From the NCBI GenBank assembly GCA_937930695.1, contig CALHCB010000055.1:1-64000 (forward strand): a stretch of DNA of 64,000 bases. The letters run 5' to 3'. The stretch is from an uncultured Acidimicrobiales bacterium. Its GTDB lineage: Bacteria; Actinomycetota; Acidimicrobiia; Acidimicrobiales; SZUA-35. A program made the translations under genes and the position numbers. The first letter of the stretch is position 1. Each line of letters opens with the position of its first letter. Below are positions 43,676 to 52,024 of this stretch, piece after piece. Under the pieces are notes generated by a model. It saw only the letters and a list, made by a program, of their open reading frames with translations, was not told the DNA's origin and made no database searches.

Positions 43676-44860
43676 CTAGATGCGCTCGATGAGTGTGCCA
43701 GTCCCGAGTCCGCCACCACAGCACATGGTGATCAGGCCGTAACGACCGCCCGAACGCTGAAGCTCATGCACCGCTTTTGTGGTGAGGAAGCAGCCGGTCC
43801 CGCCCAGGGGATGCCCAAGGGAGATGGCGCCACCATTTGGATTGACCGTGGCCATGTCCGGCTCCATCTCCTTGGCCCACGCCAGCACCACTGACGCAAA
43901 GGCTTCATTGATCTCGACAACGTCGACATCGTCCATCGTGATGCCTTCGCGCTCCAGAACCTTCTTGGTCGCCGGGATCGGGCCTTCGAGCATCAAGACA
44001 GGGTCGCACCCGACAAGAGCGGTCTGCAGCACACGGGCGAGGGGAGTGACGCCCAACTCTGCGGCCTTCTCGGCGCTCATCATCAACACGGCGCTGGCAC
44101 CGTCGGCGATCTGAGAGGACGAGCCAGCGGTGTGAACACCGTCTTCACGTGCGACCGGCTTGAGCTTGGCCAGCTGTTCGAGGCTTGTGTCTCTCGGAAT
44201 CTCGTCGCGGGTGACAGTGATTCGCTCGTCAGTCTTGTTGCCATCAGCATCGAGAACGGGGGCATCGACGGCGATGACTTGAGTTTCGAAGCGACCTTCG
44301 GCAACGGCCCGGGCTGCTCGCTCCTGTGACTCCAAGCCGAAGGCATCGGTGTTGGATCGATCGATGCCGTACTTGTCCGCGATGCGCTCGGCACCTTCAA
44401 ACTGACTCACGAATTCGTAGTGCTCGAAGTATGTGCGGGAAACGGGCTTGCCATAGCCAGCCTTCGCTCCGGCGAATGCATCAGAGCCGATCGGCAGCGT
44501 GCTCATCGACTCCACGCCACAGGCGAGAACAACGTCTTCGACGCCAGAAGCAATGAGGGCGTGGGCCGTGTTGACGGCGTGCTGGGAAGACCCGCATTGC
44601 GCGTCGACGGTGGTTGCCGCGACCTCTTCGGCGCCGCCATGGCTGAGCCAAGCGGTCCGGGTGATGTTCATGGCCTGGGCACCGACTTTGTTGATGCAGC
44701 CGCCGACGACCTGACCGACGTCGCCCGAAACGATGCCGGCGCGGTTGATGACTTCCATCATGACGGGGCCGAGGATGTCGGCTGGGTGAGCTCCTGCGAG
44801 CGAACCGTTTCGCTTGCCAATGGCGGACCGTCCGGCCTCGACGATAACGACTTCCTGCAT
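43676..44860 (-). CDS. Acetyl-CoA acetyltransferase (thiolase)
   Basis: 394 residues, the usual thiolase length. Catalytic Cys89 in VDAQCGSSQHA, GHPLGGTGCFLT with the active-site His, and the C-terminal CCGGGLGTGTLIE with the second Cys. NEAFASVVLAWAKE is the NEAF motif. It cleaves or forms 3-ketoacyl-CoA in fatty-acid or ketone metabolism. Single gene on the minus strand; the 227 nt upstream (44861-45087) hold no gene I can see. Confidence 0.94.
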   Translation of the reverse strand: MQEVVIVEAGRSAIGKRNGSLAGAHPADILGPVMMEVINRAGIVSGDVGQVVGGCINKVGAQAMNITRTAWLSHGGAEEVAATTVDAQCGSSQHAVNTAHALIASGVEDVVLACGVESMSTLPIGSDAFAGAKAGYGKPVSRTYFEHYEFVSQFEGAERIADKYGIDRSNTDAFGLESQERAARAVAEGRFETQVIAVDAPVLDADGNKTDERITVTRDEIPRDTSLEQLAKLKPVAREDGVHTAGSSSQIADGASAVLMMSAEKAAELGVTPLARVLQTALVGCDPVLMLEGPIPATKKVLEREGITMDDVDVVEINEAFASVVLAWAKEMEPDMATVNPNGGAISLGHPLGGTGCFLTTKAVHELQRSGGRYGLITMCCGGGLGTGTLIERI

Positions 44861-45087
44861 GATGAACTCCCGTTGTGGCGGCCCAGGTGCTCTGGGCCCA
44901 GCGCTTCGATAGGTGCCTCGAAACTAGCCGTGCGTCGCTGTTCAGTCCGAATTCTTCAGACGCGACGTGGGCAATTGGTGGAAGCTGCGCGGCATCGGTC
45001 CAAGCGGCTCGTTGTCGAACTGCGATCATGTTCGAACCCGTCGCAGGTCGACACAATCACCGGCCGTCCGCGGTCTACGTTGATCGG

Positions 45088-45849
45088 ATGAACTGGTCTC
45101 CTGTGGGTGTCGTTGGACATCGTGGCGCATCGTCGGTGGCGCCGGAGAACACCCTGGCCTCCTTCCAGGCGGCGCGTTCGTTGGGCGCCTCAGGCATTGA
45201 ATTCGATGTACATCAAAGCGTCGATGGCGAGCTTGTCGTTGTGCACGACTTCGTCGTTGATCGAACGACCGACGGGTCAGGGGAGATTCTCGATCTGTCT
45301 TGGCCGATGCTGTCAGACCTCGACGCGGGCTCTTGGTTCGGCCGTGATTTCACTGGTGAGCCAGTCCCGACACTTCGTCAGGTGCTCGCACTCGATGCTC
45401 TCGATTTCGAGTTGGAGCTCAAGGGCAGCGGCGAACGTTTCCTACGCGATGTCTTGGTCACCGTCGACGAATCGGGGGTCGGCGCCCGCGTGAAGTTCAC
45501 TGGCGGGAACATTCCTTTGTTGGCCGAAGTGAAACGACGACGACCGGAGGTCTTGGTGGGCCTCTTCTCTCGGCCGAGAGAAGCTTGGATGTCTGATCAA
45601 ATGTTCGAGCAGCTGGTCGTTGGGACGGCCGAGTTTGCTGTTGCCGATGTGGTCCACGTTCGGGCTGATTGGCTGACCAGCAGGATCGTAGAACGGCTCC
45701 ACGGTCAAGGCCGGATGGTGCAAGCGAATGATGCGATCTCATCCGAGATCGTTGAGCGAGCTGTGAGTTTCGGAGCGGACCACGTGTCGGCCAACGATGT
45801 CGCCATGGCAGTTTCCGCAGTGGAGAAGGCCAAGGACCAACTGCGTTAG
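45088..45849 (+). CDS. Glycerophosphodiester phosphodiesterase
   Basis: 253 residues from the ATG at 45088. GDPD signature: VVGHRGASSVAPENTLASF, GIEFDVHQSVDGELVVVHD (EFD and HD metal/catalytic residues) and a late VQANDAISSEIVERAVSFGA where many members have WTVN. No signal peptide, so the enzyme is cytoplasmic. It hydrolyses glycerophosphodiesters to sn-glycerol-3-phosphate and alcohol. The 3' end overlaps the convergent next gene by 4 nt. Confidence 0.9.
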   Translation: MNWSPVGVVGHRGASSVAPENTLASFQAARSLGASGIEFDVHQSVDGELVVVHDFVVDRTTDGSGEILDLSWPMLSDLDAGSWFGRDFTGEPVPTLRQVLALDALDFELELKGSGERFLRDVLVTVDESGVGARVKFTGGNIPLLAEVKRRRPEVLVGLFSRPREAWMSDQMFEQLVVGTAEFAVADVVHVRADWLTSRIVERLHGQGRMVQANDAISSEIVERAVSFGADHVSANDVAMAVSAVEKAKDQLR

Positions 45850-46742
45850 ATGATGCTGCCGTCGAAACTGTTTTGAATGAAGAAGGGATAGGTCTTGCGG
45901 CGTACCTTGGTCTGCCAGGTCCGTTCGATCTGCTGGAGCTTCTTGAGGCGGGGGAATGTCTTGAGGTCCTCGTCGAAGATCACTCGGGCCTCGGTGGCCG
46001 TAATCGGCTCCTCGGGAGAGACGGCCTGGTTGAATGCCTCGATCGACGGAGCAATCCAGTTCTCGAGATTGACTCGATGAAGGTTGGCCACGATGTCGAC
46101 CGCAACGCCACGAGGGGTTTGCCATCTGCGCAAGACCTTGGTGAGGTCGTTGCGTACGATCGGGCGGAACGGCTTGGAGATCATGGCGGCAAACGGCCCC
46201 ATGTCGAACACGACATCGCCGGACGCGTCCCAGGCGAACGGGGTTCCGACATCGATCAAGGTCAGCGTTGACCCGTCCCAAGACCAGTTGGAGACCTGTG
46301 CATCAATGCTCAGACGCTCCGTCACCGTCGAGATGGCTGAGCCGAGAGCGAGCAAGAACGGGTGCTCGGAGTCGGGCGCGGTTGATGCGAGAAGGTGATG
46401 CCCGAGCGTGTCACTGGGAAGTTTCTCTTGAACGAGGTAGCCGGTCACCTGATCGTCGTTCTCGATGCACATGGGAATTGTGTCGACAACGGAGATCCCC
46501 AGCTGTTCAACGTCGGCGACGTATTGGGAGACGACCTTCTTGTACACCGCGAACTGCGCCGCGGTGAACACGGGCGTGCGTTTGCAAACGATCGTAGGGT
46601 CATCGATCGGCCAACCAAGGGCGATGGACATCTCGCCAAGTCCCAAGACGTTCAACGCTGAAAGGTCCCGACGTTCGAGTGACCGCTCCACCAAGTTGTG
46701 GAGAACGAGCAACTCATCGTGGTGCATCACCGCTTGGGTCAT
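45846..46742 (-). CDS. Conserved protein, possibly kinase-like fold (DUF6206-like)
   Basis: 298 residues. GLGEMSIALGWP, a Lys in TIVCKRTPVF, TGYLVQEKLP, and WSWDGSTLTLIDVGTPFAWD are arranged like the glycine loop, N-lobe Lys, hinge and DFG-type segment of aminoglycoside-phosphotransferase-like folds. I think it falls in the DUF6206 group but cannot confirm. A basic C-terminus (RTWQTKVRRKTYPFF) follows. It is divergent from the ABC/USP operon; the first DosR-like box lies 106 nt upstream of its start. Confidence 0.6.
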   Translation of the reverse strand: MTQAVMHHDELLVLHNLVERSLERRDLSALNVLGLGEMSIALGWPIDDPTIVCKRTPVFTAAQFAVYKKVVSQYVADVEQLGISVVDTIPMCIENDDQVTGYLVQEKLPSDTLGHHLLASTAPDSEHPFLLALGSAISTVTERLSIDAQVSNWSWDGSTLTLIDVGTPFAWDASGDVVFDMGPFAAMISKPFRPIVRNDLTKVLRRWQTPRGVAVDIVANLHRVNLENWIAPSIEAFNQAVSPEEPITATEARVIFDEDLKTFPRLKKLQQIERTWQTKVRRKTYPFFIQNSFDGSII

Positions 46743-46848
46743 ATTCGTCCTTCCAGCTCATAGCGAGGCATTTCGTGGGGAGGTGGAGCGTTGTCGGAGA
46801 TCGACGCTTCTTGGCGTGACCGCCTTCGGAGACGCTACTGCCCGACCG

Positions 46849-46863
46849 AGGACCTTTGTCCCT
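46849..46863. promoter_or_regulatory. DosR-like box 1
   Basis: AGGACCTTTGTCCCT, a partial palindrome (GGAC-CTTT-GTCC), 35 nt before the ATG of the ABC ATPase gene. It agrees at 13 of 15 positions with the boxes at 50986 (reverse) and 51416 and resembles the mycobacterial DosR consensus core GGGACTTTNGNCCC. Confidence 0.6.
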
Positions 46864-46898
46864 TCATGACTTGATCAGACTGTGTGAAGCTGCGGCCA

Positions 46899-47813
46899 AT
46901 GGTTCTTGCGCTCGAGGCACGAAATCTCACGAAATCGTTCGGCGAGGTTCGTGCCGTCCAGAATCTCGACCTGGAGGTCGAGGTCGGTGAGATCTTCGGA
47001 TTTCTCGGACCAAATGGAGCTGGCAAGTCCACCACGATCAAGCTGTTCCTGGATCACCTGCGGCCGACGAACGGGCAAGCCCGGGTGCTCGGTTTCGACA
47101 GCCGTCACGACGTCATCGAAGTGCACCGGCGAGTCGGCTATCTCCCGGGAGATCTCTTTCTGCCGTCAGAAATGCGAGGATCGGATTACCTGGACATGCT
47201 CGAGTCTCTGCGAGGCACTGCTGATGCTGGCTTCCGCTCCGACTTGATCACACGCTTCGACCTCGATGTGAGGAGGCGGCTCGGCGAACTCTCCACCGGG
47301 AACAAGCGCAAAGTTGGATTGGTGCAAGCGTTCATGCATCGTCCGGCGGTTGTGCTGCTGGATGAGCCAACTGCCGGTCTCGACCCATTGGTCCAGCATG
47401 ACTTTCATGAGTTTCTGCTCGATCTGGCCAAATCAGGAACGACGGTTTTCCTGTCCTCTCACGCACTGTCGGAGGTCGACCGAATTGCGGATCGCGTTGG
47501 CGTGATCCGCAACGGTTCGTTGATTGATGTCAACACGGTGGCCGCGCTGAAGAAGCGAGTCCGCCAGACCATGTCGATCGAATATGTCGAGCCGCCGTCA
47601 CTCGACGAACTGAAGCGAGCTGAGGGCGTGCACAGCGTCGATCTCGAGGGTTCGGTTGTCACCGTCACGGTGGAAGGATCGATCGATTCGCTGCTCCGTG
47701 CCGCTGTCGGCGTCGGCAGCGTGCGGTCGATGCACACCCCGGAGGTCGATCTTGAAGATGTCTTTCTCGACTACTACCGCGACCCACCCTCGACGGTCGG
47801 AGGTGGATCGTGA
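46899..47813 (+). CDS. ABC transporter ATP-binding protein
   Basis: 304 residues from the ATG at 46899; a GTG at 46884 is an alternative. Walker A GPNGAGKST, Q-loop GYLPGDLFLPSEM (Gln replaced by Gly-Asp), signature LSTGNKRKVGLVQ (LSTGN instead of LSGGQ), Walker B VVLLDEPTAGLDP and the switch His (FLSSHALSEVDR). The C-terminal ~85 residues are an accessory domain. Pairs with the overlapping permease. The DosR-like box upstream suggests hypoxia- or redox-responsive control. Confidence 0.9.
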   Translation: MVLALEARNLTKSFGEVRAVQNLDLEVEVGEIFGFLGPNGAGKSTTIKLFLDHLRPTNGQARVLGFDSRHDVIEVHRRVGYLPGDLFLPSEMRGSDYLDMLESLRGTADAGFRSDLITRFDLDVRRRLGELSTGNKRKVGLVQAFMHRPAVVLLDEPTAGLDPLVQHDFHEFLLDLAKSGTTVFLSSHALSEVDRIADRVGVIRNGSLIDVNTVAALKKRVRQTMSIEYVEPPSLDELKRAEGVHSVDLEGSVVTVTVEGSIDSLLRAAVGVGSVRSMHTPEVDLEDVFLDYYRDPPSTVGGGS

Positions 47814-48697
47814 CGAGGGCCAATCAATCAACATCTCACGCTGCCTCTGATCGCCGTACCGACGCCGATCCCCGTCGAGATCCCGTCGTTGCGGCTCGAT
47901 CCCGTTCGATCATCTCGGTTCTCGTGATCGGACTCCTCCGTGAACGTCGTCGACTTCTCCTCGGGCTTGCGATCGCAGGCTGGCTGATGGCTGCGATGGT
48001 GTCCTCGCTCTACTCCAGCATCGGAGTCGATTTCGACGAGGTGCTCGACGATCTCCCCCCTGCACTCGAGGGCATGCTGGGTGATGCTGACTTCGGTACG
48101 CCTGAGGGCTTCCTCCAGGTCGAACTGTTTTCGTTCGTCGGGCCGGGCCTTGCGATCGCGGCTGCGGTCTCTGCCGGGGGCGGTTCGATCGCGGGAAGCG
48201 AGGAGAGCGGACGGTTGGCGCTGGTCGTGAGCGGACCGGTCAAGCGGTCTCAGATCGTGGTGGCTGGGGCGATCACGACGATCTGTGCGGCGGTGGTGGC
48301 AACGGCCGGATTGTTCATGGGAATCGTGTTCGGCGTTGCCGTTGCCGATCTCGATGTTCCGCTTCGCAACATCGCTGGCGCCTGTATCGCGCTCGCCGTG
48401 CTGGCCGTCTCGATTGGGATGTTGTCACTCGCGGTTGGAGCACTCACCGGTCACAAGAGTTGGGCAGTCGGTAGCGGAGTGGCGGTGGCGATTGCGAGCT
48501 ATGCAATCGATGCATTCTTTCCCTTGAGCGCGACCCTCGAACCTCTCGCCAAGATCTCGCTCTGGTACCCGCTGTCGAAGAGTCAGCCTCTGGTGAATGG
48601 ACTGGGTCTGGGTGACGCGGTGCTGCTCGGAGCCCTCGGGGCGCTCTGCCTCCCTGTTTCCCTCTGGGGCTTCGGTCGCCGAGATCTCCGACTTTGA
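47810..48697 (+). CDS. ABC transporter permease (ABC-2 type)
   Basis: 295 residues. A hydrophilic N-terminus of about 40 residues, then six hydrophobic helices (for example LLLGLAIAGWLMAAMVSSLY and NIAGACIALAVLAVSIGMLSL). The GSIAGSEESGRLALVVSGPVKRSQ segment is typical of NosY/BcrB-like ABC-2 permeases. The GTG at 47810 overlaps the ATPase stop. Substrate unknown; it belongs to an operon with the USP gene that follows. Confidence 0.87.
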   Translation: MTRANQSTSHAASDRRTDADPRRDPVVAARSRSIISVLVIGLLRERRRLLLGLAIAGWLMAAMVSSLYSSIGVDFDEVLDDLPPALEGMLGDADFGTPEGFLQVELFSFVGPGLAIAAAVSAGGGSIAGSEESGRLALVVSGPVKRSQIVVAGAITTICAAVVATAGLFMGIVFGVAVADLDVPLRNIAGACIALAVLAVSIGMLSLAVGALTGHKSWAVGSGVAVAIASYAIDAFFPLSATLEPLAKISLWYPLSKSQPLVNGLGLGDAVLLGALGALCLPVSLWGFGRRDLRL

Positions 48698-48729
48698 GCG
48701 ATGAAAACCTTCGACGAAGAGGAACCAAC

Positions 48730-49449
48730 ATGGTGATGCTGGGAAGCGAAGTTGTCATGGCGATCGGTGACGACGGGCCACAAACTGCTGTGCTCGAGCT
48801 GGCTCGTGGCCTCAGCGACCGCTTGGAGGTTCCACACCGATCACTGCACATTGAAGAAGCGGATCAGGACATGGCGGCAGCGATCTCAGCAGAGTTGGCT
48901 GATGACTCGATCTTGGTCATGCAGAGCACCAGGATCGATGCATGGTCGGGGAAGTGGTCGGTCACCGAGCATGTCATCGACCAATGGGGCGGGCTGGTCG
49001 TTGCAGCCGGTCCGAGCGCTCTTGATGAGGTCAATCTGGGACCCGTCTTGGTGGCCTTTGACGGATCCGAGTCTTCGATGCGCGGACTCGAGGTTGCACC
49101 TCTCTTGGATGGGCTGCACGACGGTTCGGTTCTGGTGTGCCAGGTCCTTCCAACCAATAGAGCGAGCGAAGCTGATCAGATGGTGATCGACTTGGCGGAT
49201 GACGTTCGCCGTCGACACGGTGAGGGCTTTGAGGTCATCGTGGTGCTGGGGAACAGCGCAGTGACGACACTGACCAAGGTGGCAATCGACCGCGGGTGTT
49301 CGTTGATCGTGCTGGCCGCAAGAGGCGACCGAACGACAACGCGAGCTTCGATGAGTCGGACCAGTTCGGGGGTTCTGGCCGACGCCAGGACTCCCGTTGT
49401 GATTGTTGGGCATCGCTGGGGACATCGGCACTCCGGTGCTGTGACCTAG
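48730..49449 (+). CDS. Universal stress protein (UspA-like)
   Basis: 239 residues from the ATG at 48730 (AGAGGAA upstream); a TTG at 48694 overlapping the permease stop is less likely. The C-terminal half is a USP domain: GPVLVAFDGSESSMRGLEVA and CSLIVLAARGDRTTTRASM, ending TPVVIVG. The usual ATP loop G-x2-G-x9-G-S/T is not intact (GDRTTTRASMSRTSSG). The N-terminal half is a diverged USP-like unit. Likely stress or dormancy function by family. Confidence 0.82.
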   Translation: MVMLGSEVVMAIGDDGPQTAVLELARGLSDRLEVPHRSLHIEEADQDMAAAISAELADDSILVMQSTRIDAWSGKWSVTEHVIDQWGGLVVAAGPSALDEVNLGPVLVAFDGSESSMRGLEVAPLLDGLHDGSVLVCQVLPTNRASEADQMVIDLADDVRRRHGEGFEVIVVLGNSAVTTLTKVAIDRGCSLIVLAARGDRTTTRASMSRTSSGVLADARTPVVIVGHRWGHRHSGAVT

Positions 49450-49455
49450 GCCCCT
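49441..49455. promoter_or_regulatory. DosR-like box, weak copy
   Basis: GTGACCTAGGCCCCT spans the end of the USP gene and matches the better boxes at 10-11 of 15 positions. It is listed because its distance to the next ATG (34 nt) equals that of boxes 1 and 3. Confidence 0.3.
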
Positions 49456-49489
49456 GCTCGCTGAGAGCGAAGTTCGTCAGGATCGAGAT

Positions 49490-50017
49490 ATGGAAACTCA
49501 ACTGTCTCGCTTGGTTGGCTTTGCGATCTCCGGACACGCACAACGGTTCTTCGTTCATGACTTCGTCGCTGTCGATCTCCCGTTCGACGCAGTCGTTTCG
49601 GCGTTCGTGAACTACCTGCGCCCCGAGGGGATAGCCCCTCTGATCCTGGAGGCGTGGCGTGCGGAGTCGGGCGAACTCGGTCGTGTGCTGCAGGAGCCGT
49701 TGTTCGCTGGTGAGGAACCGATGATGCACGTTCAGGTCGGAAGGGTGCGGAATCGGGGAGATGCGGTAGTCGTGGCGATCGCATGGTCTCCGGCGCCAGG
49801 ATCTTGGATCGCTCCGTTGGAGGCTGATCTGGAACTCGTCGCGTTCGGTCCTTCACGCACGCACCTTCACCTGCTTGGTCGGTCCGAGCTGCCACCGGGC
49901 GTTGATCTCTGTACTGCTCGGGCAAGCATCGAGCACCGCTTGGCGATCGCTGTCGTTCGGCACATGTTGTCGTCGCTGGCGGCTCTCTTGACCGCGAACT
50001 CCTCGAAGTCGCCCTAG
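49490..50017 (+). CDS. Conserved protein of unknown function
   Basis: 175 residues. Opens METQLSRLVGFAISGHAQRF, then a region with VDLPFDAVVSAFVNYL and HVQVGRVRNRGDAVVVAIAW followed by APLEADLELVAFGPSRTHLHL. The beta-rich pattern suggests an SRPBCC-like fold, but this is tentative. It lies between two USP genes and ends convergently, overlapping the tandem-USP gene by 4 nt. Context points to stress physiology. Confidence 0.65.
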   Translation: METQLSRLVGFAISGHAQRFFVHDFVAVDLPFDAVVSAFVNYLRPEGIAPLILEAWRAESGELGRVLQEPLFAGEEPMMHVQVGRVRNRGDAVVVAIAWSPAPGSWIAPLEADLELVAFGPSRTHLHLLGRSELPPGVDLCTARASIEHRLAIAVVRHMLSSLAALLTANSSKSP

Positions 50018-50901
50018 ACCCCAGGGTCGGGTACGACCACCGTCGTGATCTTTGTCCGGTGGGTGAGTGAGGTTGCTACTGAACCGAGGACGAGGTGGGC
50101 GATGCCTCGATGACCTCGAGCTCCGACGACGATCAGCTCGGCCTCTGTTGCTTCGAGCGCTTCTCGTGGATCTCCCATCACGTGGCGAGTGACGAGTTCG
50201 TATTCAGTTGATGGTCGTCCCGAGTTGCTGATCGCGTGGGCCCGGGCGTCGTCGAGCAGGCTGAGCGCCCGTTCTTCGGACAGCTGGGAGTACGTCTCGG
50301 CCAACTCGAACGGAGCGCCCAGGGGCAGGTGGGCATAGAGGGCCACGATGACGGCGCCTGTAGGGGCGTGGTCGATGGCCCACAGAAGCGCCGCGTTGGC
50401 GTTGGTCGAACCATCCACTCCGACGACGATGCGGTGGGCCCGGCCAGATGTATCCGCGCCGTGAGGGACGATTGCCACCGGGCTGGGACTGTGGGCGGCG
50501 CAGTAGGTGCTCGTCGAGCCGCCGAAGGCATCCGCTGCGGCGCTACGTCCGCGGGATCCAACGACGACCAGATCGCATCGCGCCCCGATGCTGCACAACA
50601 CCTTTCCGGCCCGCCCCTGGCTCACAACCGCTGGTCGCTGGTGCTGAGCGGATACGTGCCTCATGGAGCGGTCGACGGTCTCCCGAGCCAGATCTTCGAA
50701 GTAGTCGCGGGGGAGCGGAGCAGGAGAGCCAGGGAGCGGGGGCGCTGTTGCCCACACAGGGAAGTGCCAGGAAATCACCGGATGGATCGGGCCGAAGATG
50801 TCGGTGTGGGCTTCGGCCCATTTGAGGGCGGTCCTCGAGCCTTCGGAGCCATCGATTCCAACGGCGATTCCTCGCTTGGTCATCGTCGTGTTGGTCGGCA
50901 T
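50014..50901 (-). CDS. Tandem-domain universal stress protein
   Basis: 295 residues from the ATG at 50901 with AAAGGTG at a 5-nt spacing. Two USP domains: IAVGIDGSEGSRTALKWA to VAIVPHG (about 10-150), and IVVGVDGSTNANAALLWA to TTVVVPD (about 158-292). Each has the ATP-binding loop G-x2-G-x9-G-S (GSRGRSAAADAFGGS and GARGHRGIAHLVLGS). Similar tandem USPs are core members of the mycobacterial DosR regulon. The DosR-like box 2 ends 84 nt upstream. Confidence 0.9.
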   Translation of the reverse strand: MPTNTTMTKRGIAVGIDGSEGSRTALKWAEAHTDIFGPIHPVISWHFPVWATAPPLPGSPAPLPRDYFEDLARETVDRSMRHVSAQHQRPAVVSQGRAGKVLCSIGARCDLVVVGSRGRSAAADAFGGSTSTYCAAHSPSPVAIVPHGADTSGRAHRIVVGVDGSTNANAALLWAIDHAPTGAVIVALYAHLPLGAPFELAETYSQLSEERALSLLDDARAHAISNSGRPSTEYELVTRHVMGDPREALEATEAELIVVGARGHRGIAHLVLGSVATSLTHRTKITTVVVPDPGV

Positions 50902-50985
50902 GAAAACACCTTTCGTCTCGGTGACTGCGCAGTGTTGGCGGTCGAACTGTCGAGCCGAGCATGACGGTTGGTCACAACGCCGGGC

Positions 50986-51000
50986 AGGGTCCAAGGTCCT
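50986..51000. promoter_or_regulatory. DosR-like box 2
   Basis: On the minus strand AGGACCTTGGACCCT, 84 nt upstream of the tandem-USP start. It matches box 1 at 13 of 15 positions. Confidence 0.55.
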
Positions 51001-51017
51001 CTGTGAAACGCGTGGAT

Positions 51018-51032
51018 AGGACCGAAGGCCCT
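51018..51032. promoter_or_regulatory. DosR-like box 3
   Basis: AGGACCGAAGGCCCT (reverse AGGGCCTTCGGTCCT), 34 nt before the ATG of the small acidic protein and 17 nt from box 2. Its reverse reading is the closest to the mycobacterial DosR core GGGACTTTCGGCCC. Confidence 0.55.
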
Positions 51033-51066
51033 GGGAGTCGTGGGCCCTGTGCTGGACAGTAGGGAC

Positions 51067-51375
51067 ATGCCACAGATTCCAGAACCGACAGCGAACCCCG
51101 AGACTCCTTGGGAGTTTCTTGATGAGGATCAGCGAGACGTTGTGCCGAACGTGTCGGCAGAGGAGGCGGCCATGCACGTCGTCGATGCACTGTCTGAATC
51201 GGCACTGTCTGAATCAACACTGTCTGAGGCGGACCCGGCTGTGGTTGTCCACTATCGAGAGGACGAGCATCCCGAGGTGCCGGATCGATCGATTCCAGTC
51301 GACAGCGAAGAGAAGGCAACCGATGTCGAGGACTTGTTGATTCGGCAGCACTACCTCCCGGCTGACGAAGACTGA
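51067..51375 (+). CDS. Small acidic protein with LSES repeats
   Basis: 102 residues from the ATG at 51067, very rich in Asp and Glu and apparently disordered. It contains a 15-nt tandem repeat at 51187-51231 giving ALSES-ALSES-TLSEA. Conserved-looking ends: PWEFLDEDQRDVVPN and DVEDLLIRQHYLPADED. No family known to me. Divergent from the tandem-USP gene, with boxes 2 and 3 in the 165-nt gap. Confidence 0.6.
   Translation: MPQIPEPTANPETPWEFLDEDQRDVVPNVSAEEAAMHVVDALSESALSESTLSEADPAVVVHYREDEHPEVPDRSIPVDSEEKATDVEDLLIRQHYLPADED
51187..51231 (+). repeat. Three 15-bp tandem repeats inside the acidic-protein gene
   Basis: Units GCACTGTCTGAATCG, GCACTGTCTGAATCA and ACACTGTCTGAGGCG; each encodes five residues (A/T-L-S-E-S/A), so copy-number change would keep the frame. 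Confidence 0.85.
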
Positions 51376-51411
51376 AGTCGCAACACTGAAGTCGCAACAT
51401 GAAGTCGCAAC
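51371..51411 (+). repeat. Three 13-14-bp tandem repeats at the 3' end of the acidic-protein gene
   Basis: ACTGAAGTCGCAAC twice, then ATGAAGTCGCAAC. The first copy contains the stop codon TGA of the acidic-protein gene. DosR-like box 4 begins 5 nt after the last copy. Confidence 0.85.
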
Positions 51412-51415
51412 ACAG

Positions 51416-51430
51416 TGGACCTTGGTCCCT
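51416..51430. promoter_or_regulatory. DosR-like box 4
   Basis: TGGACCTTGGTCCCT with a perfect GGACC-TT-GGTCC core, 79 nt before the ATG of the cyclic-nucleotide-binding-fold gene; 13 of 15 positions agree with box 1. Confidence 0.55.
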
Positions 51431-51509
51431 GGTGCGGACCCTGAGGAGCCGTCAGTGTCGAAAGCGAGGGGGCGTCCTCCTCGAGATGGAAACGGAGAGA
51501 AGGTAGATC

Positions 51510-51941
51510 ATGAGCTTGATTTCACATACAGACCCAAAGGCCAAGCGGCTTCACGAGGTGGCGATCTTCAAGAATGCGGACAAGAAGGCATTGGCTCGAC
51601 TCTCCTCGGTGGTCGACGAGGTCAAGGTTCCGGCCGGTCACGAACTCATTTCGCAGGGACACTTCCATAGCGAGAGCTTCGTGGTCGAGAAGGGCACTGC
51701 CGAAGTGTTCGTCGATGACGAACTCGTCGCAGAGATCTCCGAAGGCGAGATGATTGGTGAGCTCGGCATCTTTGTCCGAGGTTCTGCCTCCGCAACGGTG
51801 AGGGCCAAGAACGCCATGACAGTGGTGGTGATTCCCCACAACGCCATCGACCAAATTCTTGATGACAACCCGGCGATGATGCGAGTGATCGCCCAAGAGC
51901 TGGCGGTACGGCTTCGCGGAATGGACGCTCGTCATCACTGA
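51510..51941 (+). CDS. Stand-alone cyclic-nucleotide-binding-fold protein
   Basis: 143 residues. A single cNMP-binding beta-roll: LHEVAIFKNADKKALARLSS, VPAGHELISQGHFHSESFVV and EMIGELGIFVRGSASATVRA. There is no HTH or enzymatic domain. The phosphate-binding Arg of the usual PRAATV motif is replaced by Ala (GSASATV), so classical cAMP binding is doubtful. ATG at 51510 with AGAGAAGG upstream. It sits in the cluster carrying DosR-like boxes; a small stress or scaffold role is inference. Confidence 0.85.
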   Translation: MSLISHTDPKAKRLHEVAIFKNADKKALARLSSVVDEVKVPAGHELISQGHFHSESFVVEKGTAEVFVDDELVAEISEGEMIGELGIFVRGSASATVRAKNAMTVVVIPHNAIDQILDDNPAMMRVIAQELAVRLRGMDARHH

Positions 51942-52024
51942 TTGCTTGCTGGACACGAGGGTACTGCTGTTGAGAGGTGCGCTAACTGGTTCGGTTGTCG
52001 CCGAGCCCCGACACGAAAGTGGAT

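Noticed and set aside
44970..44990. ATTGGTGGA at 44974, resembling the hairpin-repeat arm
   Set aside because: No matching TCCACCAAT arm within 60 nt.
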